In this document: one piece after another, positions 45,855 through 58,710 of the stretch
Numbering within the stretch: position 1 is the stretch's first letter
Layout of the letters: every line of letters starts with the position of its first letter
From: Torymus aiolomorphi
Taxonomy: Eukaryota > Arthropoda > Insecta > Hymenoptera > Torymidae
DNA length: 64,000 bases
NCBI GenBank assembly: GCA_036365515.1
Contig: CM070877.1
Coordinates: forward strand, 71,856,022-71,920,021
Direction of reading: 5' to 3'
Notes under the pieces: model-generated
Told to the model about the DNA's origin: nothing
Database searches by the model: none
Seen by the model: only the letters and a program-made list of their open reading frames with translations
Program-made: the position numbers and the translations under genes

Positions 45855-46342
45855 GCACAATAGCCCTCAACGTGCGCAATTGTGCGACCCTGGACCTGCT
45901 TGAGCTCGCACGCGTTCGTTATTCGTGCAGGAACATGCAGCGCATAGGCCGATATTCGCTACCACCTTATCGCAGCGATTCTCGGAACTCCAATTATTTT
46001 AATCGCGGTCGCCTCACGAGCAGCCCCCATCTCCCTGCCGAATATTCGATGATGACATGTGCTCTTGTGTGACCCTGCAGGAGGTGTCAAATTACGGATA
46101 AACAATCCGATTGACGTCATTAAATATTACACCCTCATTAAGTGTTTCCAAAATGCGCGTGCGCGTTGGGTATTGCGGAGCATACGTGGCTCCGGGCCGA
46201 GCAGTGCGTGATATCAGATGTCATCGAGTAAGTGTAGCAGTAGAATGACTCATTACGGTAGAATCTTTCGCATAATGAATAAATGAATAAGCACGGATGA
46301 CCCATGAGTTTTGCGCGCTGGCCGATCAAAGCTGCCGTATAC

Positions 46343-46344
<2 letters not shown>

Positions 46345-46419
<75 letters not shown>
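46345..46419. repeat. (CT)n microsatellite, left arm
   Basis: A 75-bp pure CT tract. Its right-arm partner is 22 bp longer. Confidence 0.97.
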
Positions 46420-46422
<3 letters not shown>

Positions 46423-47673
46423 GATCGGACCGATCTGGGGCTGCTGTGTGCATTACGAGTATACTGTATGTTATCGAGCGAGTGTAGCGGCACAAGCCGT
46501 ATGACTCAACACCATTCTGAAAGAAGTATATCTTATCGCTTGAACGATTCTTGACGGTGTGAGTGTGTATTCGGTACAGGGATCATGTAGTTAAACGGAA
46601 ATCGTTAAAATTCCTTCACTTGTACCCTCGCTTTGCGATTTGACACCTCCTACGAAGTCATCGATGATGCATATTGCGTGCAGGGGTACACCGGTGTGAG
46701 CCTGTTTTCGTCGTAGTGATCATAGCGAGACAAGCGGCATGACTCTTTACCATAGCGGTCTCTCCGATATTCGGGCACGTATCGCTTCGATTCTTGGAAC
46801 CGGATTATTTCAATTGTGATCTCCTTAGCTACTCTCTTTCGTCTTACTGACAGAATTTAAAATTCAAACGTGTGACGCCACCTGTGAACTTCTAGAACCC
46901 CCATTAATCCGCTCAAATACCGAAATCCCCATTCGGAATAATGCGCGTAGTATGCTGTGTGAGTATAACGCTATAGAGCTGAGAGAACCTCGATGCTCAC
47001 TTCTAACGAACGTACATGCGTTATCTATCGCACCTCCTCTTTATTCCGATATTCGCACCGCGATTCTTGGAACTCGAGAGTATTTCAATTGCGCTCTCCT
47101 TCTTCACACTCTTTCATCTTACTTACAGGATTAAAAATGGTTAAATTATTAATATAAATTTTATTTGACAATACCAATGAAATCACAGCCCCTACAATCG
47201 ATTTTAATCAGATGTCATCGAGTAAGTGTGGCGGTGTACAAGTTATATGATTTATTACTACGGTGAGAGAGAACTCGGGCATCTCCTTACCGCTACGATT
47301 CTCGGAACTCGAGATTATTTTAATAGCGCTCTTCTTATACACTCTCTTTCGTCTGACTTACAGAATTAAAAATTGTTAAATTATGAATAAAAAGTTTATT
47401 TGACAATGCAAATGGATAGAGAGCGCTTATTTTTTCTATATCTTTAGCCGTTTGCGAGATATGGATAGAAGAGTAATATATGATATACGTAAAGTTTATG
47501 AATTATAAATTTTACAGATGTTGTGCAACTTTTTTATTTGATGATTATGTTCAATAAATAACAGCAATATATCTGATGAAGATTATGAGCATGCTAAATG
47601 TGTCTGGAGAGAATTCAATATTTCAAATTTAGGTTAGTTATTTTAATTTATTTTATACAGATAAGTAATTTAA

Positions 47674-47973
47674 ATGATTTCATATTTTCTCATATTTTAT
47701 CGTACCATTAGAATGAAGCCTAAAGATATAACATTGGCCAATGAGGCAGGAGTACTTGCGAAGTTTGCTCGACAGGCTAAAATAGTGAAAAAGCCAAAAT
47801 TTAAGATTGGAGATACAGTAAGAGTTAGTAAGATAAAGCAAGTATTTGAGAAGGATTATACACCTAATTGGTCAACAGAAATTTTTACAATAAGTCAAGT
47901 GATGCCTACTAATCCAGTTACATACAAGCTAAAAGACTATCGAGATGAACCCATTCACACAATAGTTGGATAA
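47674..47973 (+). pseudogene. Polinton-type integrase, C-terminal fragment (left arm)
   Basis: About 85 real residues, from YRTIRMKPKDITLANE through FKIGDTVRVSKIKQVFEKDY and TPNWSTEIFTISQV to NPVTYKLKDYRDEPI. This order ('MKP.D...NE', 'K.GD.VR.SK....FEK.YTPNW..EIF.I..V..TNPVTY.LKDY...PI') is the C-terminal SH3-like domain of the retroviral-type integrase encoded by Polintons. The catalytic DDE core upstream is absent. The fragment begins abruptly near 47700, probably at the breakpoint of a larger element. In the family this domain binds DNA ends. Here it is a relic. Confidence 0.8.
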
Positions 47974-48059
47974 GTAAATCAGATTTATAAAGGTTGAATA
48001 AATAAATACATATATCAGATAAAATGTAGTCTTTATTTATATTCCAATGTATTATTTAC

Positions 48060-51000
48060 AATATGCGTATGATTAACCTTCATCAATTTCACATATCTTA
48101 TAATGCCCCACGGTAAAATATGCAAGACTTCACACTATGATATAAAAAGAGTTATTCTATGACATTAAAGAGGTTCCCTTACAATATAAAAGTATTAAAA
48201 GGTGTTGATCTATAACAGTGTTACAGAAAGTGTTGTACTACATCATAAAAGTGGTTACTCTGTGATATAAATGGTGGTACTATATGAGATAAAATGTGTT
48301 ACTCTATAGCATGGAAGAGACTCCTCTATAATATAGAAGTTTTCTGAGGTGTCATACTCTGCCGAGGAGATACTACTGAGTGGCAAGGTGTAACTGTATA
48401 ATATGAAATTGCAAAGGCATCACTATATGACATAAAAGGTGTTAATCTATAACATACTAGCGCTTGTAATATGCAAGATGTCACTCTGTGATATAAATAG
48501 AGTTACTTTATGGCATTAAAAAGGTTCCCTTACAATATAAAAGTATTAAAAGGGGTCAATATATAACAGAAAATATGTTACTATCTCACATGAAAGATGT
48601 ACTGTCTGGTGGAAAAAAATGTACACTACCTCATAAAAGTGGTTACTATGTGATATAAATGGTGGTACTATATGAGATAAAGTCTGTTATCTCTCTAGCA
48701 AGGAAGAGGTTCCTCTATAATATATAAGTTTTCAGAGGTGTCATACTATGACGAGGAGATGGTATTCAGTGACTCAAAAGCTGGTACTGTACAGTATTAA
48801 AGTGTAAAAGGATTCACTATATGACAGAGAAGGTGTTAATCTATAACATAATAGCGCTTCTGATATGAAATATGTCACTCTGTGATATAGAAGGTGGTAC
48901 AATATGACATTAAATGTGTTACTCTATAGCATGGAAGAGGTTCCTTTATAATATAGAAATTTTCAGAGGTGTCATACTCTGCCGAGGAGATACTACTGAG
49001 TGGCACAAAACATGTAGCTGTACAATTTGGAAGTGCAAAAGGCATCACTATATGACATAAAAGGTGTTAATCTATAGCATACTAGCGCTTGTGATATGAA
49101 ATATGTCACTCTGTGATATAGAGGGTGGTACAACATGACATAAAATGTGTTACTCTATAGCATGGAAGAGGTTCCTCTATAATATAGAAATTTTCAGAGG
49201 TGTCATAATCTGCAGAGGAGATACTATTGAGTGGCACAAAACATGTAGCTGTATAATATGAAATTGCAAAGGCATCACTATATGACATAAAAGGTGTTAA
49301 TCTATAACATACTAGCGCTTGTAATATGCAAGATTTCACTCTGTGATACAAATAGAGTTACTCTATGGCATTCAAAAGGTTTCCCTACAATATAAAATAT
49401 TAAAAGGTGTCAATATATAACAGAAAATCTTGCATATTACAGGCGCTGGTATGTTATAGATTAACATCTTTTATTATAGAGATACATTTTGCAATTTCAT
49501 ATTATACAGCTACACCTTTTATGCCACTCAGTAGTATCTCCTCGTCATAGTATAACACATCTGAAAACTTCTATATTATAAAGGAATCTCTTCTATGCTA
49601 TAGAGTAACACATTTTATGTCATATTGTACCACCCTCTATATCACAGAGCGACATATTTCATATCACAAGCGCTAGTATGCTATAGATTAACACCTTTTA
49701 TGTCATATAGTGATGCCTTTTACACTTCCAAATTGTACAGCTACATGTTTTGTGCCACTCAGTAGTATCTCCTCGGCAGAGTATGACACCTCTGAAAATT
49801 TCTATATTATAAAGGAACCTCTTCCATGCTATAGAGTAACACATTTAATGTCATATTGTACCACCTTCTATATCACAGAGTGACATATTTCATATCAGAA
49901 GCGCTATTATGTTATAGATTAACACCTTCTCTGTCATATAGTGAATCCTTTTACACTTTAATACTGTACAGTACCAGCTTTTGAGTCACTGAATACCATC
50001 TCCTCGTCATAGTATGACACCTCTGAAAACTTATAGAGGAACCTCTTCCATGCTAGAGACATAACACATTTTATCTCATATAGGACCACCATTTATATCA
50101 CAGCGTAACCATTTTTATGAAGTAGTGTACACTTTTTCCACCAGACAGTACATCTTTCATGTGAGATAGTAACATATTTTCTGTTATATATTGACACCTT
50201 TTAATACTTTTATATTGTAAGGGAACCTCTTTAATGCCATAGAGTAACTCTATTTATATAACAGAGTGACATCGTGCCTATTACAAGCGCTAGCATGTTA
50301 TAGATTAACACCTTTTATGTCATATAGTGATGCCTTTTGTAATTTCATATAATACAGCTACACCTTTTGGCCACTCAGTAGTATCTCCTCGTCACAGTAT
50401 GACACCTCTGAAAACTTCTATATTATAGAGGAACCTTTTCCTTGCTATAGAGTAACACATTTTATGTCATATTGTTCTACCTTCTATATCACAGAGTGAC
50501 ATATTTCATATCAGAAGCGCTATTATGTTATAGATTAACACCTTTTCTGTCATATAGTGAATCCTTTTACACTTTAATACTGTACAGTACCAGCTTTTGA
50601 GCCACTTAATACCTACTCCTCGTCATAGTATGACACCTCTGAAAACTTATATATTATAGAGGAACCTCTTCCTTGCTAGAGAGATAACAGACTTTATCTC
50701 ATATAGTACCACCATTTATATCACAGAGTAACCACTTTTATGAGGTAGTGTACATTTTTTTCCACCAGACAGTACATTGTTCATGTGAGATAGTAACATA
50801 TTTTCTGTTATATATTGACACCTTTTAATACTTTTATATTGTAAGGGAACCTTTTTAATGCCATAAAGTAACTCTATTTATATCACAGAGTGACATCTTG
50901 CATATTACAAGCGCTAGTATGTTATAGATTAACACCTTTTATGTCATATAGTGATGCCTTTGAAATTTCATATTATACAGTTATACCTTGCCACTTAGTA

Positions 51001-51245
51001 GTATCTCCTCGGCAGAGTATGACACCTCAGAAAACTTCTATATTATAGAGGAGCCTCTTCCATGCTATAGAGTAACACATTTTATCTCATATAGTACCAC
51101 CAATTATATCACAGAGTAACCACTTTTATGATGTAGTACAACACTTTCTGTAACACTGTTATAGATCAACACCTTTTAATACTTTTATATTGTAAGGGAA
51201 CCTCTTTAATGTCATAGAATAACTCTTTTTATATCATAGTGTGAA
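48060..51245. repeat. Satellite in head-to-head orientation at the palindrome centre
   Basis: Short units of about 35 bp (pattern ATATGACATAAAAGGTGTTA, TCTAT) are organised into larger units of about 230-360 bp that contain TAGCGCTTGTGATATGAAAT and TGTCATACTCTGCCGAGGAG. The direction flips at about 49425. The left part is about 1.36 kb and the right about 1.8 kb, so unit number differs between halves. No gene is present; the 49106-49351 frame is repeat-derived. Confidence 0.8.
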
Positions 51246-51398
51246 GTCTTGCATATTTTACCGTGGGGCATTATAAGATATGTGAAATTGATGAAGGTTA
51301 ATCATACGCATATTGTAAATAATACATTGGAATATAAATAAAGACTACATTTTATCTGATATGTATTTATTTATTCAACCTTTATAAATCTGATTTAC

Positions 51399-51698
51399 TT
51401 ATTCAACTATTGTGTGAATGGGTTCATCTCGATAGTCTTTTAGCTTGTATGTAACTGGATTAGTAGGCATCACTTGACTTATTGTAAAAATTTCTGTTGA
51501 CCAATTAGGTGTATAATCCTTCTCAAATACTTGCTTTATCTTACTAACTCTTACTGTATCTCCAATCTTAAATTTTGGCTTTTTCACTATTTTAGCCTGT
51601 CGAGCAAACATCGCAAGTACTCCTGCCTCATTGGCCAATGTTATATCTTTAGGCTTCATTCTAATGGTACGATAAAATATGAGAAAATATGAAATCAT
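51399..51698 (-). pseudogene. Polinton-type integrase, C-terminal fragment (right arm)
   Basis: The inverted copy of the left-arm fragment, differing by two residues (AMFARQ for AKFARQ, and the last residue E for G). Both copies are the same length, lack the catalytic core, and sit at mirror-image positions, so they were duplicated with the arm. Confidence 0.8.
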
Positions 51699-52948
51699 TT
51701 AAATTACTTATCTGTATAAAATAAATTAAAATAACTAACCTAAATTTGAAATATTGAATTCTCTCCAGACACATTTAGCATGCTCATAATCTTCATCAGA
51801 TATATTGCTGTTATTTATTGAACATAATCATCAAATAAAAAAGTTGCACAACATCTGTAAAATTTATAATTCATAAACTTTACGTATATCATATATTACT
51901 CTTCTATCCATATCTCGCAAACGGCTAAAGATATAGAAAAATAAGCGCTCTCTATCCATTTGCATTGTCAAATAAACTTTTTATTCATAATTTAACAATT
52001 TTTAATTCTGTAAGTCAGACGAAAGAGAGTGTATAAGAAGAGCGCTATTAAAATAATCTCGAGTTCCGAGAATCGTAGCGGTAAGGAGATGCCCGAGTTC
52101 TCTCTCACCGTAGTAATAAATCATATAACTTGTACACCGCCACACTTACTCGATGACATCTGATTAAAATCGATTGTAGGGGCTGTGATTTCATTGGTAT
52201 TGTCAAATAAAATTTATATTAATAATTTAACCATTTTTAATCCTGTAAGTAAGATGAAAGAGTGTGAAGAAGGAGAGCGCAATTGAAATACTCTCGAGTT
52301 CCAAGAATCGCGATGCGAATATCGGAATAAAGAGGAGGTGCGATAGATAACGCATGTACGTTCGTTAGAAGTGAGCATCGAGGTTCTCTCAGCTCTATAG
52401 CGTTATACTCACACAGCATACTACGCGCATTATTCCGAATGGGGATTTCGGTATTTGAGCGGATTAATGGGGGTTCTAGAAGTTCACAGGTGGCGTCACA
52501 CGTTTGAATTTTAAATTCTGTCAGTAAGACGAAAGAGAGTAGCTAAGGAGATCACAATTGAAATAATCTGGTTCCAAGAATCGAAGCGATACGTGCCCGA
52601 ATATCGGAGAGACCGCTATGGTAAAGAGTCATGCCGCTTGTCTCGCTATGATCACTACGACGAAAACAGGCTCACACCGGTGTACCCCTGCACGCAATAT
52701 GCATCATCGATGACTTCGCAGGAGGTGTCAAATCGCAAAGCGGGGGTACAAGTGAAGGAATTTTAACGATTTCCGTTTAACTACATGATCCCTGTACCGA
52801 ATACACACTCACACCGTCAAGAATCGTTCAAGCGATAAGATATACTTCTTTCAGAATGGTGTTGAGTCATACGGCTTGTGCCGCTACACTCGCTCGATAA
52901 CATACAGTATGCTCGTAATGCACACAGCAGCCCCAGATCGGTCCGATC

Positions 52949-53050
<102 letters not shown>

Positions 53051-54050
53051 GTATACGGCAGCTTTGATCGGCCAGCGCGCAAAACTCATGGGTCATCCGT
53101 GCTTATTCATTATGCGAAAGATTCTACCGTAATGAGTCATTCTACTGCTACACTTACTCGATGACATCTGATATCACGCACTGCTCGGCCCGGAGCCACG
53201 TATGCTCCGCAATACCCAACGCGCACGTGCATTTTGGAAACATTTAATGAGGGTGTAATATTTAATGACGTCAATCGGATTGTTTATCCGTAATTTGACA
53301 CCTCCTGCAGGGTCGCACAAGAGCACATGTCATCATCGAATATTCGGCAGGGAGATGGGGGCTGCTCGTGAGGCGACCGCGATTAAAATAATTGGAGTTC
53401 CGAGAATCGCTGCGATAAGGTGGTAGCGAATATCGGCCTATGCGCTGCATGTTCCTGCACAAATAACGCACGCGTGCGAGCTCAAGCAGGTCTAGGGTCG
53501 CACAATTGCGCACGTTGAGGGCTATTGTGCAATCTTCGAGAAGGTTCGATGACGTCATTGCGGGACCTGCCTCTCGAATGTTCTAGAAGGTTTGTTGCCT
53601 CGCTACAATCCCCGCGACGAACGCATGCTCATTCCCGAAAGCTGCATGCCCCTGCACGCAAGGCAGGGGGATGGGGGCTGCTCGTGAGATGACCGCGATT
53701 AAAATAATCGGAGTTCCGAGAATCGCTGCGATAAGGTTGTAGCGAATATCGGCCAATGCGCTGCATGTCCCTGCACGAAAAACGCGCGCGCGCGCGCATA
53801 TCGATGGGTTACTAAAATAATCGGAGTTCCGAGAATCGCTGCGATAAGGTTGTAGCGAATATAGGCCAATGCGCTGCATGTCCCTGCACGAAAAACGCGC
53901 GCGCGCGCGCATCTCGATGGGTTACTCGCGTTTGCGCAATACTCGCTGACAATGACCCATGATTAATTACAGAATGCTCTAGAACGTCATCGAACATTCG
54001 ACAGGGGGGGGGGGGGGTTATTCGCATTTGCGCAACAAGGTGACGGCGTC

Positions 54051-54077
54051 GAATGTTCTAGAAGGTTTGTGACGTCA
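54051..54077 (-). promoter_or_regulatory. CRE plus heat-shock-element-like sites, right-arm copy
   Basis: GAATGTTCTAGAA (54051-54063) and TGACGTCA (54070-54077) mirror the left-arm cluster. Confidence 0.45.
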
Positions 54078-54173
54078 TGCCCCATGGACGAGGGGCGGGG
54101 TGGGGGAGGAGGGTTGCGGATGGGTGAGGTGGTGGGGGGGCTCCAGAAACCCCCTAGCTATACTACTACAGTG

Positions 54174-56196
54174 CCATGCTGAAAATTTTTCCTAAATTGC
54201 ATTGCGGTAGGATTAGAGTTGAAACCTGACAAAGCTCTCATTAAAGAAAAAAAGTTTTCAATCGGATCTTGATTTAGCTTCCCGGTTAATAAATAATATC
54301 TACCGTCATTTTTTAAGTCGTGCCAAAACATTAAAATACTTTTAATCGAGAGTATTAAATTTACAAAGCAATCTGGATATTTAAACTTTTTACCATCAAA
54401 CATCTGCAAAATTTCTAACCACGGTATCGCATCATCCAAAGCTTTTTCTACTTGAGGTTTAGCATCACATAAACCGCGACTAAAAGGATTAGAGTCATTA
54501 GGATTTCTTGCGTTCAAACAATCAAAAATACAATTCATTGACCATAAAAAGGAAGCTGTCGATACGCAATTTGGATTTATTAATTCTTTAGTACCGAAAC
54601 CCGCCATCATCGCTCTCGACACTGATCCACTAAAAATCTGTACAGCTAACTTTACGTTCATTTTTTGAAAATTATTAGGATCTAAGTGTCGATCGGTCAA
54701 TTTTGGGGCAGCTCTACAACTTTTAAAACGTTCAATTTCACGTAATTCCCGAATAGCATCCCATGAAATCGTTTCATCGTCTAATACAAAATTGTATTTC
54801 ATTAAATTATTTCTAAAATATTTAAAGAGATGAGGAACGTCGAAATTGAAATAAAGTTTACGTCCGTGTCGTTCAAGATAGGGCTTATCTTCGCTAATAT
54901 TTAAGTCAGTTATAGCCTTTTGATTTGACGCGCCTTGATCCGAAACCATTGATTTAATTTTTAACCCTGCTTTTTCAACGGAATCAATCACATCAAGAAT
55001 GATATCTTTTAATCTATCACCAGGTACGTGACCTTTTGAAAATGCAAAGAAAATTGCTTGCTTCCAATTGTAAGATAAACCTGATAGCATGAATGCTAAT
55101 ACGGTAGTTGCTTGCTCTTCCGTTCTTCCATATTTACCTAAATCAACAAAACCCTCGATATAATCCTCTTTTAAATTGTACTCCAAAAACGGCCTAATTG
55201 ACATTTCATCCCACATTAGCACACATTCTTTTTCATAATTAGACATTGACTCGGCTTTACTTTTAAGCAATTTGAATAAATCTTCGTTGATACCCGGTAT
55301 CAAAGTTAATTCATTAACCCACTCTTTTATTACAGTTAAACATGGTAAACTTAATTTTTTTCTTGTTTTAAAAACTTGTAAGCTTTCGGCGACTTGTAAT
55401 ATAAACTCAAAGCAAGCAATTTCTCGTCATCTTCCCATTTCTTTTTCTTATTAGTATGATTTAGTTGCATTTTTAAAAATGTTAATGCATTTTCGTTTAA
55501 AAATTTTGAAGCAGCTTCCAATATCTCTTTTACATTTAAATCTTTTTTGGTGTTTAAACGTTTCGTTTGACGTCGAACTTTTTGCAACAAAACTTTATTT
55601 TGCTTCCGTAGCTTTTCATTTTCTTTAATGAGTTCTAGATTTTTTTAATCAGACCCGCTGATGTACTTTTAAGTGAATCGAGGTTTTTTAATTTCTTTCT
55701 CATGCGACGTCTTGATCTTTGAATCATGCCACGATTTGTACAAATTGCTGGAGAATCTGAATTCTTAGCATCCTTTTGTACAGTGACATCTGTCACGTTC
55801 TCTACATCATTCAAGTAGTCTTTTTCATTAAATAGTTGATCATGCACTACTTCATTCCTGCTTTTCGGAATACATGCACTTACACTACTATCATCAAGAT
55901 ATTCAATAGATATATCTGAGTTATCAATGACGTTATCCGAATGAACGCTTTTGTTACTAATCAAACTGTTATTTAAATTGTCATTATTTAATAATGTTGG
56001 ATCATTTGTTAAATGCGATTCATTCAAAATAATGTCATTTACATCAATAGGGTAACTATCATTTTTAACTACTTTTTTCCCAACACCTTGAACTAAAAAG
56101 TCGGTAATCAAAAAATGCTCACTGCAAAGGCGCTTACTTTCAATCTTCTTGATGTCAAAATCTTCAATACCAGAACGACGTAACCACTCTCGTAAA
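54174..56196 (-). pseudogene. P element transposase exon 2: THAP end, coiled coil and catalytic domain
   Basis: Exon 2 starts after an AG at 56197-56198, in phase with exon 1. It completes the THAP domain (LREWLRRSGIEDFD, then RLCSEHF, about 56190-56110). A low-complexity acidic region follows, then a leucine-zipper-like helix (LELIKENEKLRKQNKVLLQK) and the catalytic domain with MWDEMSIRP, SDQGASNQ and LNQDPIENFFSLMRALSG, hallmarks of P/THAP9 transposases. Two frame breaks occur in 7-base T runs (55640-55646 and 55355-55361). One extra base in each would restore the frame. The exon is then cut by the Polinton at 54168-54173. The transposase normally excises the element as DNA in the nucleus. 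Confidence 0.85.
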
Positions 56197-57851
56197 CTAT
56201 ATGTATAGTATTAAATATATAATACTTCACATCGCTATGATTTTTAATGAAATTTTTGCTGAGTTAAATCAAACTGAATTGACCATTTTAGCCGTTATAA
56301 ATCTGTTTTATTATTTTTTATTTTTATAATATTAACATCACGATTTAAACTTTTAAATATTTTGTACCCTTATAGCAATTTTACTTATATTGATACAGAC
56401 TACATTATTCATACGATGTTGATAATACGTTAAGACCATCATTTTAATGAATAATAAAAATTATAAAAATGAATTTAAAAAATGTCAAACGATATGCGAA
56501 TAATTTATTAGTACATTTCGACACTGGTGCGGAGGGTGATGATTTACTTCATGTGACGTTTTTCAACGAAAAGTCATATGAAGTAAATAATCAACTTCCG
56601 CACTCGTTTCGAACGGTATTTTATACAGGCCTAAATTGTGCTTTTCTTCGTACCGGGCGTCGATATGACACACAGATATATATATATAACGTTATATAAC
56701 GTAAGCCAATTTAGATTGATTAAACTTATTTAAAAATGACCATTCTTATGATGTACACCGCCTAAAAAAGTTAATAATTTTACAATCAAAGGAAAAATAA
56801 AAGTGCATATAGTTTAGCGTACAATGCGATTTACAAAAAAGCCACTCGAAACATATTTTTTTCTACTAGGGATGAGCACACAAAGCAAAACCTCTAACCG
56901 CAAAAACAGCTTATATATTAAACCAATCAATAATAAGTAATATAAAAAATTATTTTAATACAATATAACATCATATTTTACACTCTTAGTGTATAGTAGA
57001 TACTATTCAACAGAAATTTGATTACACATCTTTATATATTTTATTGATTGGTTATATTTTGTAAAAAGTGGTCATTTCATTTATTTAATGTAAAAGAAAT
57101 ATATCAAAAGTATATTTAAATAATCATGCAAATACATCGCAAAGTATTGTTGAAAACTTTTAAACAATAAAAATCTGAAAATTTACTAGTTGCAATCACC
57201 AAAGCAAATCACCATACTCTAAAAATTACAAACAACTATTATTTACTTACGGCTAATGTATAGGGGATATAGAATAAAATTTCGTGTAAAAAAAATTAAT
57301 GTACAAAATGTTATTTTTTATTATGATAATGTGGGAAATGAAATCAGGAAAAAAATTTTCTGTGTTATTTTTTGATTTTCCTACTAAGGTTTAGTTGTTA
57401 TTTCCTTACCTAAAGGGGAAATCAGAATCTTTGTTTTTATTAAAATCATTCACTCAACTTTCTATTATACACTTCTTAACTATTTACATAATTATAATAT
57501 ATTATAATATATTGAGAATGAAAATCAAAATAAATAATAAAGTACAACATAAAAAGTTTGTTATTAGAATTGAGTATGTTGCTTTTCAAAATATTGTAAT
57601 AATAATTTTCACTTAATGTGTGATAACGTTTATATGATATTTTGGCACAACATTGAACGATAAATATTTAAAAGAATCCCAATTAAAATTGTACTACTTT
57701 ATAAAATTTAACTTTGAATATATGTGTATATTTACATGATTAATAAATCTACGTTCATGTTATCTACTTAACAGATAGTAAACAAAAAACTTTTGACTTA
57801 ATGGTTTTCAGAAATTCACGTCCGCTAATATATTCACGATAAAATACCTAC
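56197..57851 (-). other. First intron of the P transposase
   Basis: It runs from donor GTAGGT (57851 downward) to acceptor TATAG (56197). It holds AT-rich DNA and one hairpin element (56514-56614). Plus-strand frames here (56469-56699, 57395-57616) have no support. Confidence 0.6.
56514..56614. other. Hairpin MITE-like element in the P intron
   Basis: TTCGACACTGGTGCGGAGGG, then ATTTACTTCATGTGAC, are mirrored by GTCATATGAAGTAAAT and TTCCGCACTCGTTTCGAA. The ends (TTCGA.AC..GTGCG) resemble those of the hairpins at 5178-5291 and 30735-30832. Confidence 0.6.
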
Positions 57852-57949
57852 CGGGGAGTATTTTGAGTCGGAAACCTGTGAAACGTCAGATGTTGATGTT
57901 TAAAAGACGTGTTTCTACACGACTTGTATGCACACACGACCCGAGGCAT
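57852..57949 (-). pseudogene. P element transposase exon 1 (THAP zinc-finger start)
   Basis: A short exon from ATG (57949-57947) encodes MPRVVCAYKSCRNTSF and ends with the HRFPTQN block. It supplies the first two cysteines (C6, C11) and the HRFP region of a THAP C2CH zinc finger, a sequence-specific DNA-binding domain. The exon ends at GTAGGT with two bases of a codon left over, and exon 2 supplies one base, so the phase matches exactly. It is too short for simple ORF detection. Confidence 0.75.
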
Positions 57950-58040
57950 TTTTACAAAGTATATGCAAAAATATAAAACTTAATAATAATACTACTTTCA
58001 CTAATAATAAAACTTACTTCTTCTGAACTTATAAAACTGA

Positions 58041-58710
58041 ATGATAAATGCACTTCAAGTAAAAACTATATACGGCACATCTGCATGGATCGGCCGTTAC
58101 TCGCGGAATGAAAACAAAACAAACACTGATTGTTGTTTTCGCGCCGCCGCGCTTTTCTATAATTTCTGTTGCTGTTCTCCCGCCGTTTTTATATTGTATA
58201 TATGCATAACTAATGCATTTAGTTTTATGATATCATTAGAAAAGTAAGATTCTTTTATAAAATCAATTTTATTTGAAATGAATTGTATCTTTTTTATAAA
58301 TATATTACTCTTTTATATACTAACATCTACACTTTGTGCACGCATTCAAATAAAAAATACTTACCAATATGCTGCATAAAAAATTATAATATTTCTAAAT
58401 ACTTTAAGCTTACTTATAATTGTTTTAATTTTTTTATTAACATTTTCATTCAAGTTATAAAATAATTGGACTTTAGACTAACAAGATTTTGGCAACTAAT
58501 TTTATTTAAATACTGCTGATGTTTTAGGAGTATTATCATAAAATTAGTTGCTAAAATCTTGTTCGTTAAAGTTCTAATTATTTTAAAACTCATAACAACT
58601 TTTGTAGAACATTTTATCTAACTTTAATTTTCATTAAAATGTGTGATAGTTAATTCAATATGTATCGTTTAACGAATTTATTAAATTCCACATAATTTGT
58701 CTAGTTTTCA
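58041..58710. other. P element 5' region with a 120-bp hairpin
   Basis: 58462-58583 folds: AACAAGATTTTGGCAACTAA with the inverse TTAGTTGCTAAAATCTTGTT, plus outer AATAATTGGACTTTA-type pairing. No gene is supported; the frames at 58041-58247 and 58283-58465 are AT-rich chance frames. Confidence 0.5.

Larger units (their letters stand above)
45470..47335. repeat. Recurrent 'GATATTCGC..CGATTCTCGGAACTC' motif in the left arm
   Basis: A ~110-bp unit is tandemly doubled at 45470-45690 (GTTTTTCGTGCAGGGACATG, then GCGATTCTCGGAACTCCGAT, TATTTTAAT). Shorter diverged copies follow at about 45908-46010, 46760-46820, 47040-47100 and 47270-47330. The right arm mirrors them. Frames through them have no known domain. 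Confidence 0.65.

Noticed and set aside
45435..46072. Open frames of 81-109 aa in the Polinton arm, repeated at 53271-53912
   Set aside because: They run through the tandem CGATTCTCGGAACTC repeat, overlap in several frames and show no known domain. Their presence in both arms only reflects the palindrome.
46952..47134. 60-aa frame repeated in both Polinton arms (also 52237-52419)
   Set aside because: It spans one of the repeat boxes and has no family match or start context that I can support.
48060..51245. CRISPR-like or gene-bearing array
   Set aside because: Spacing is repeat-derived, no unique spacers exist, and frames carry no domain.
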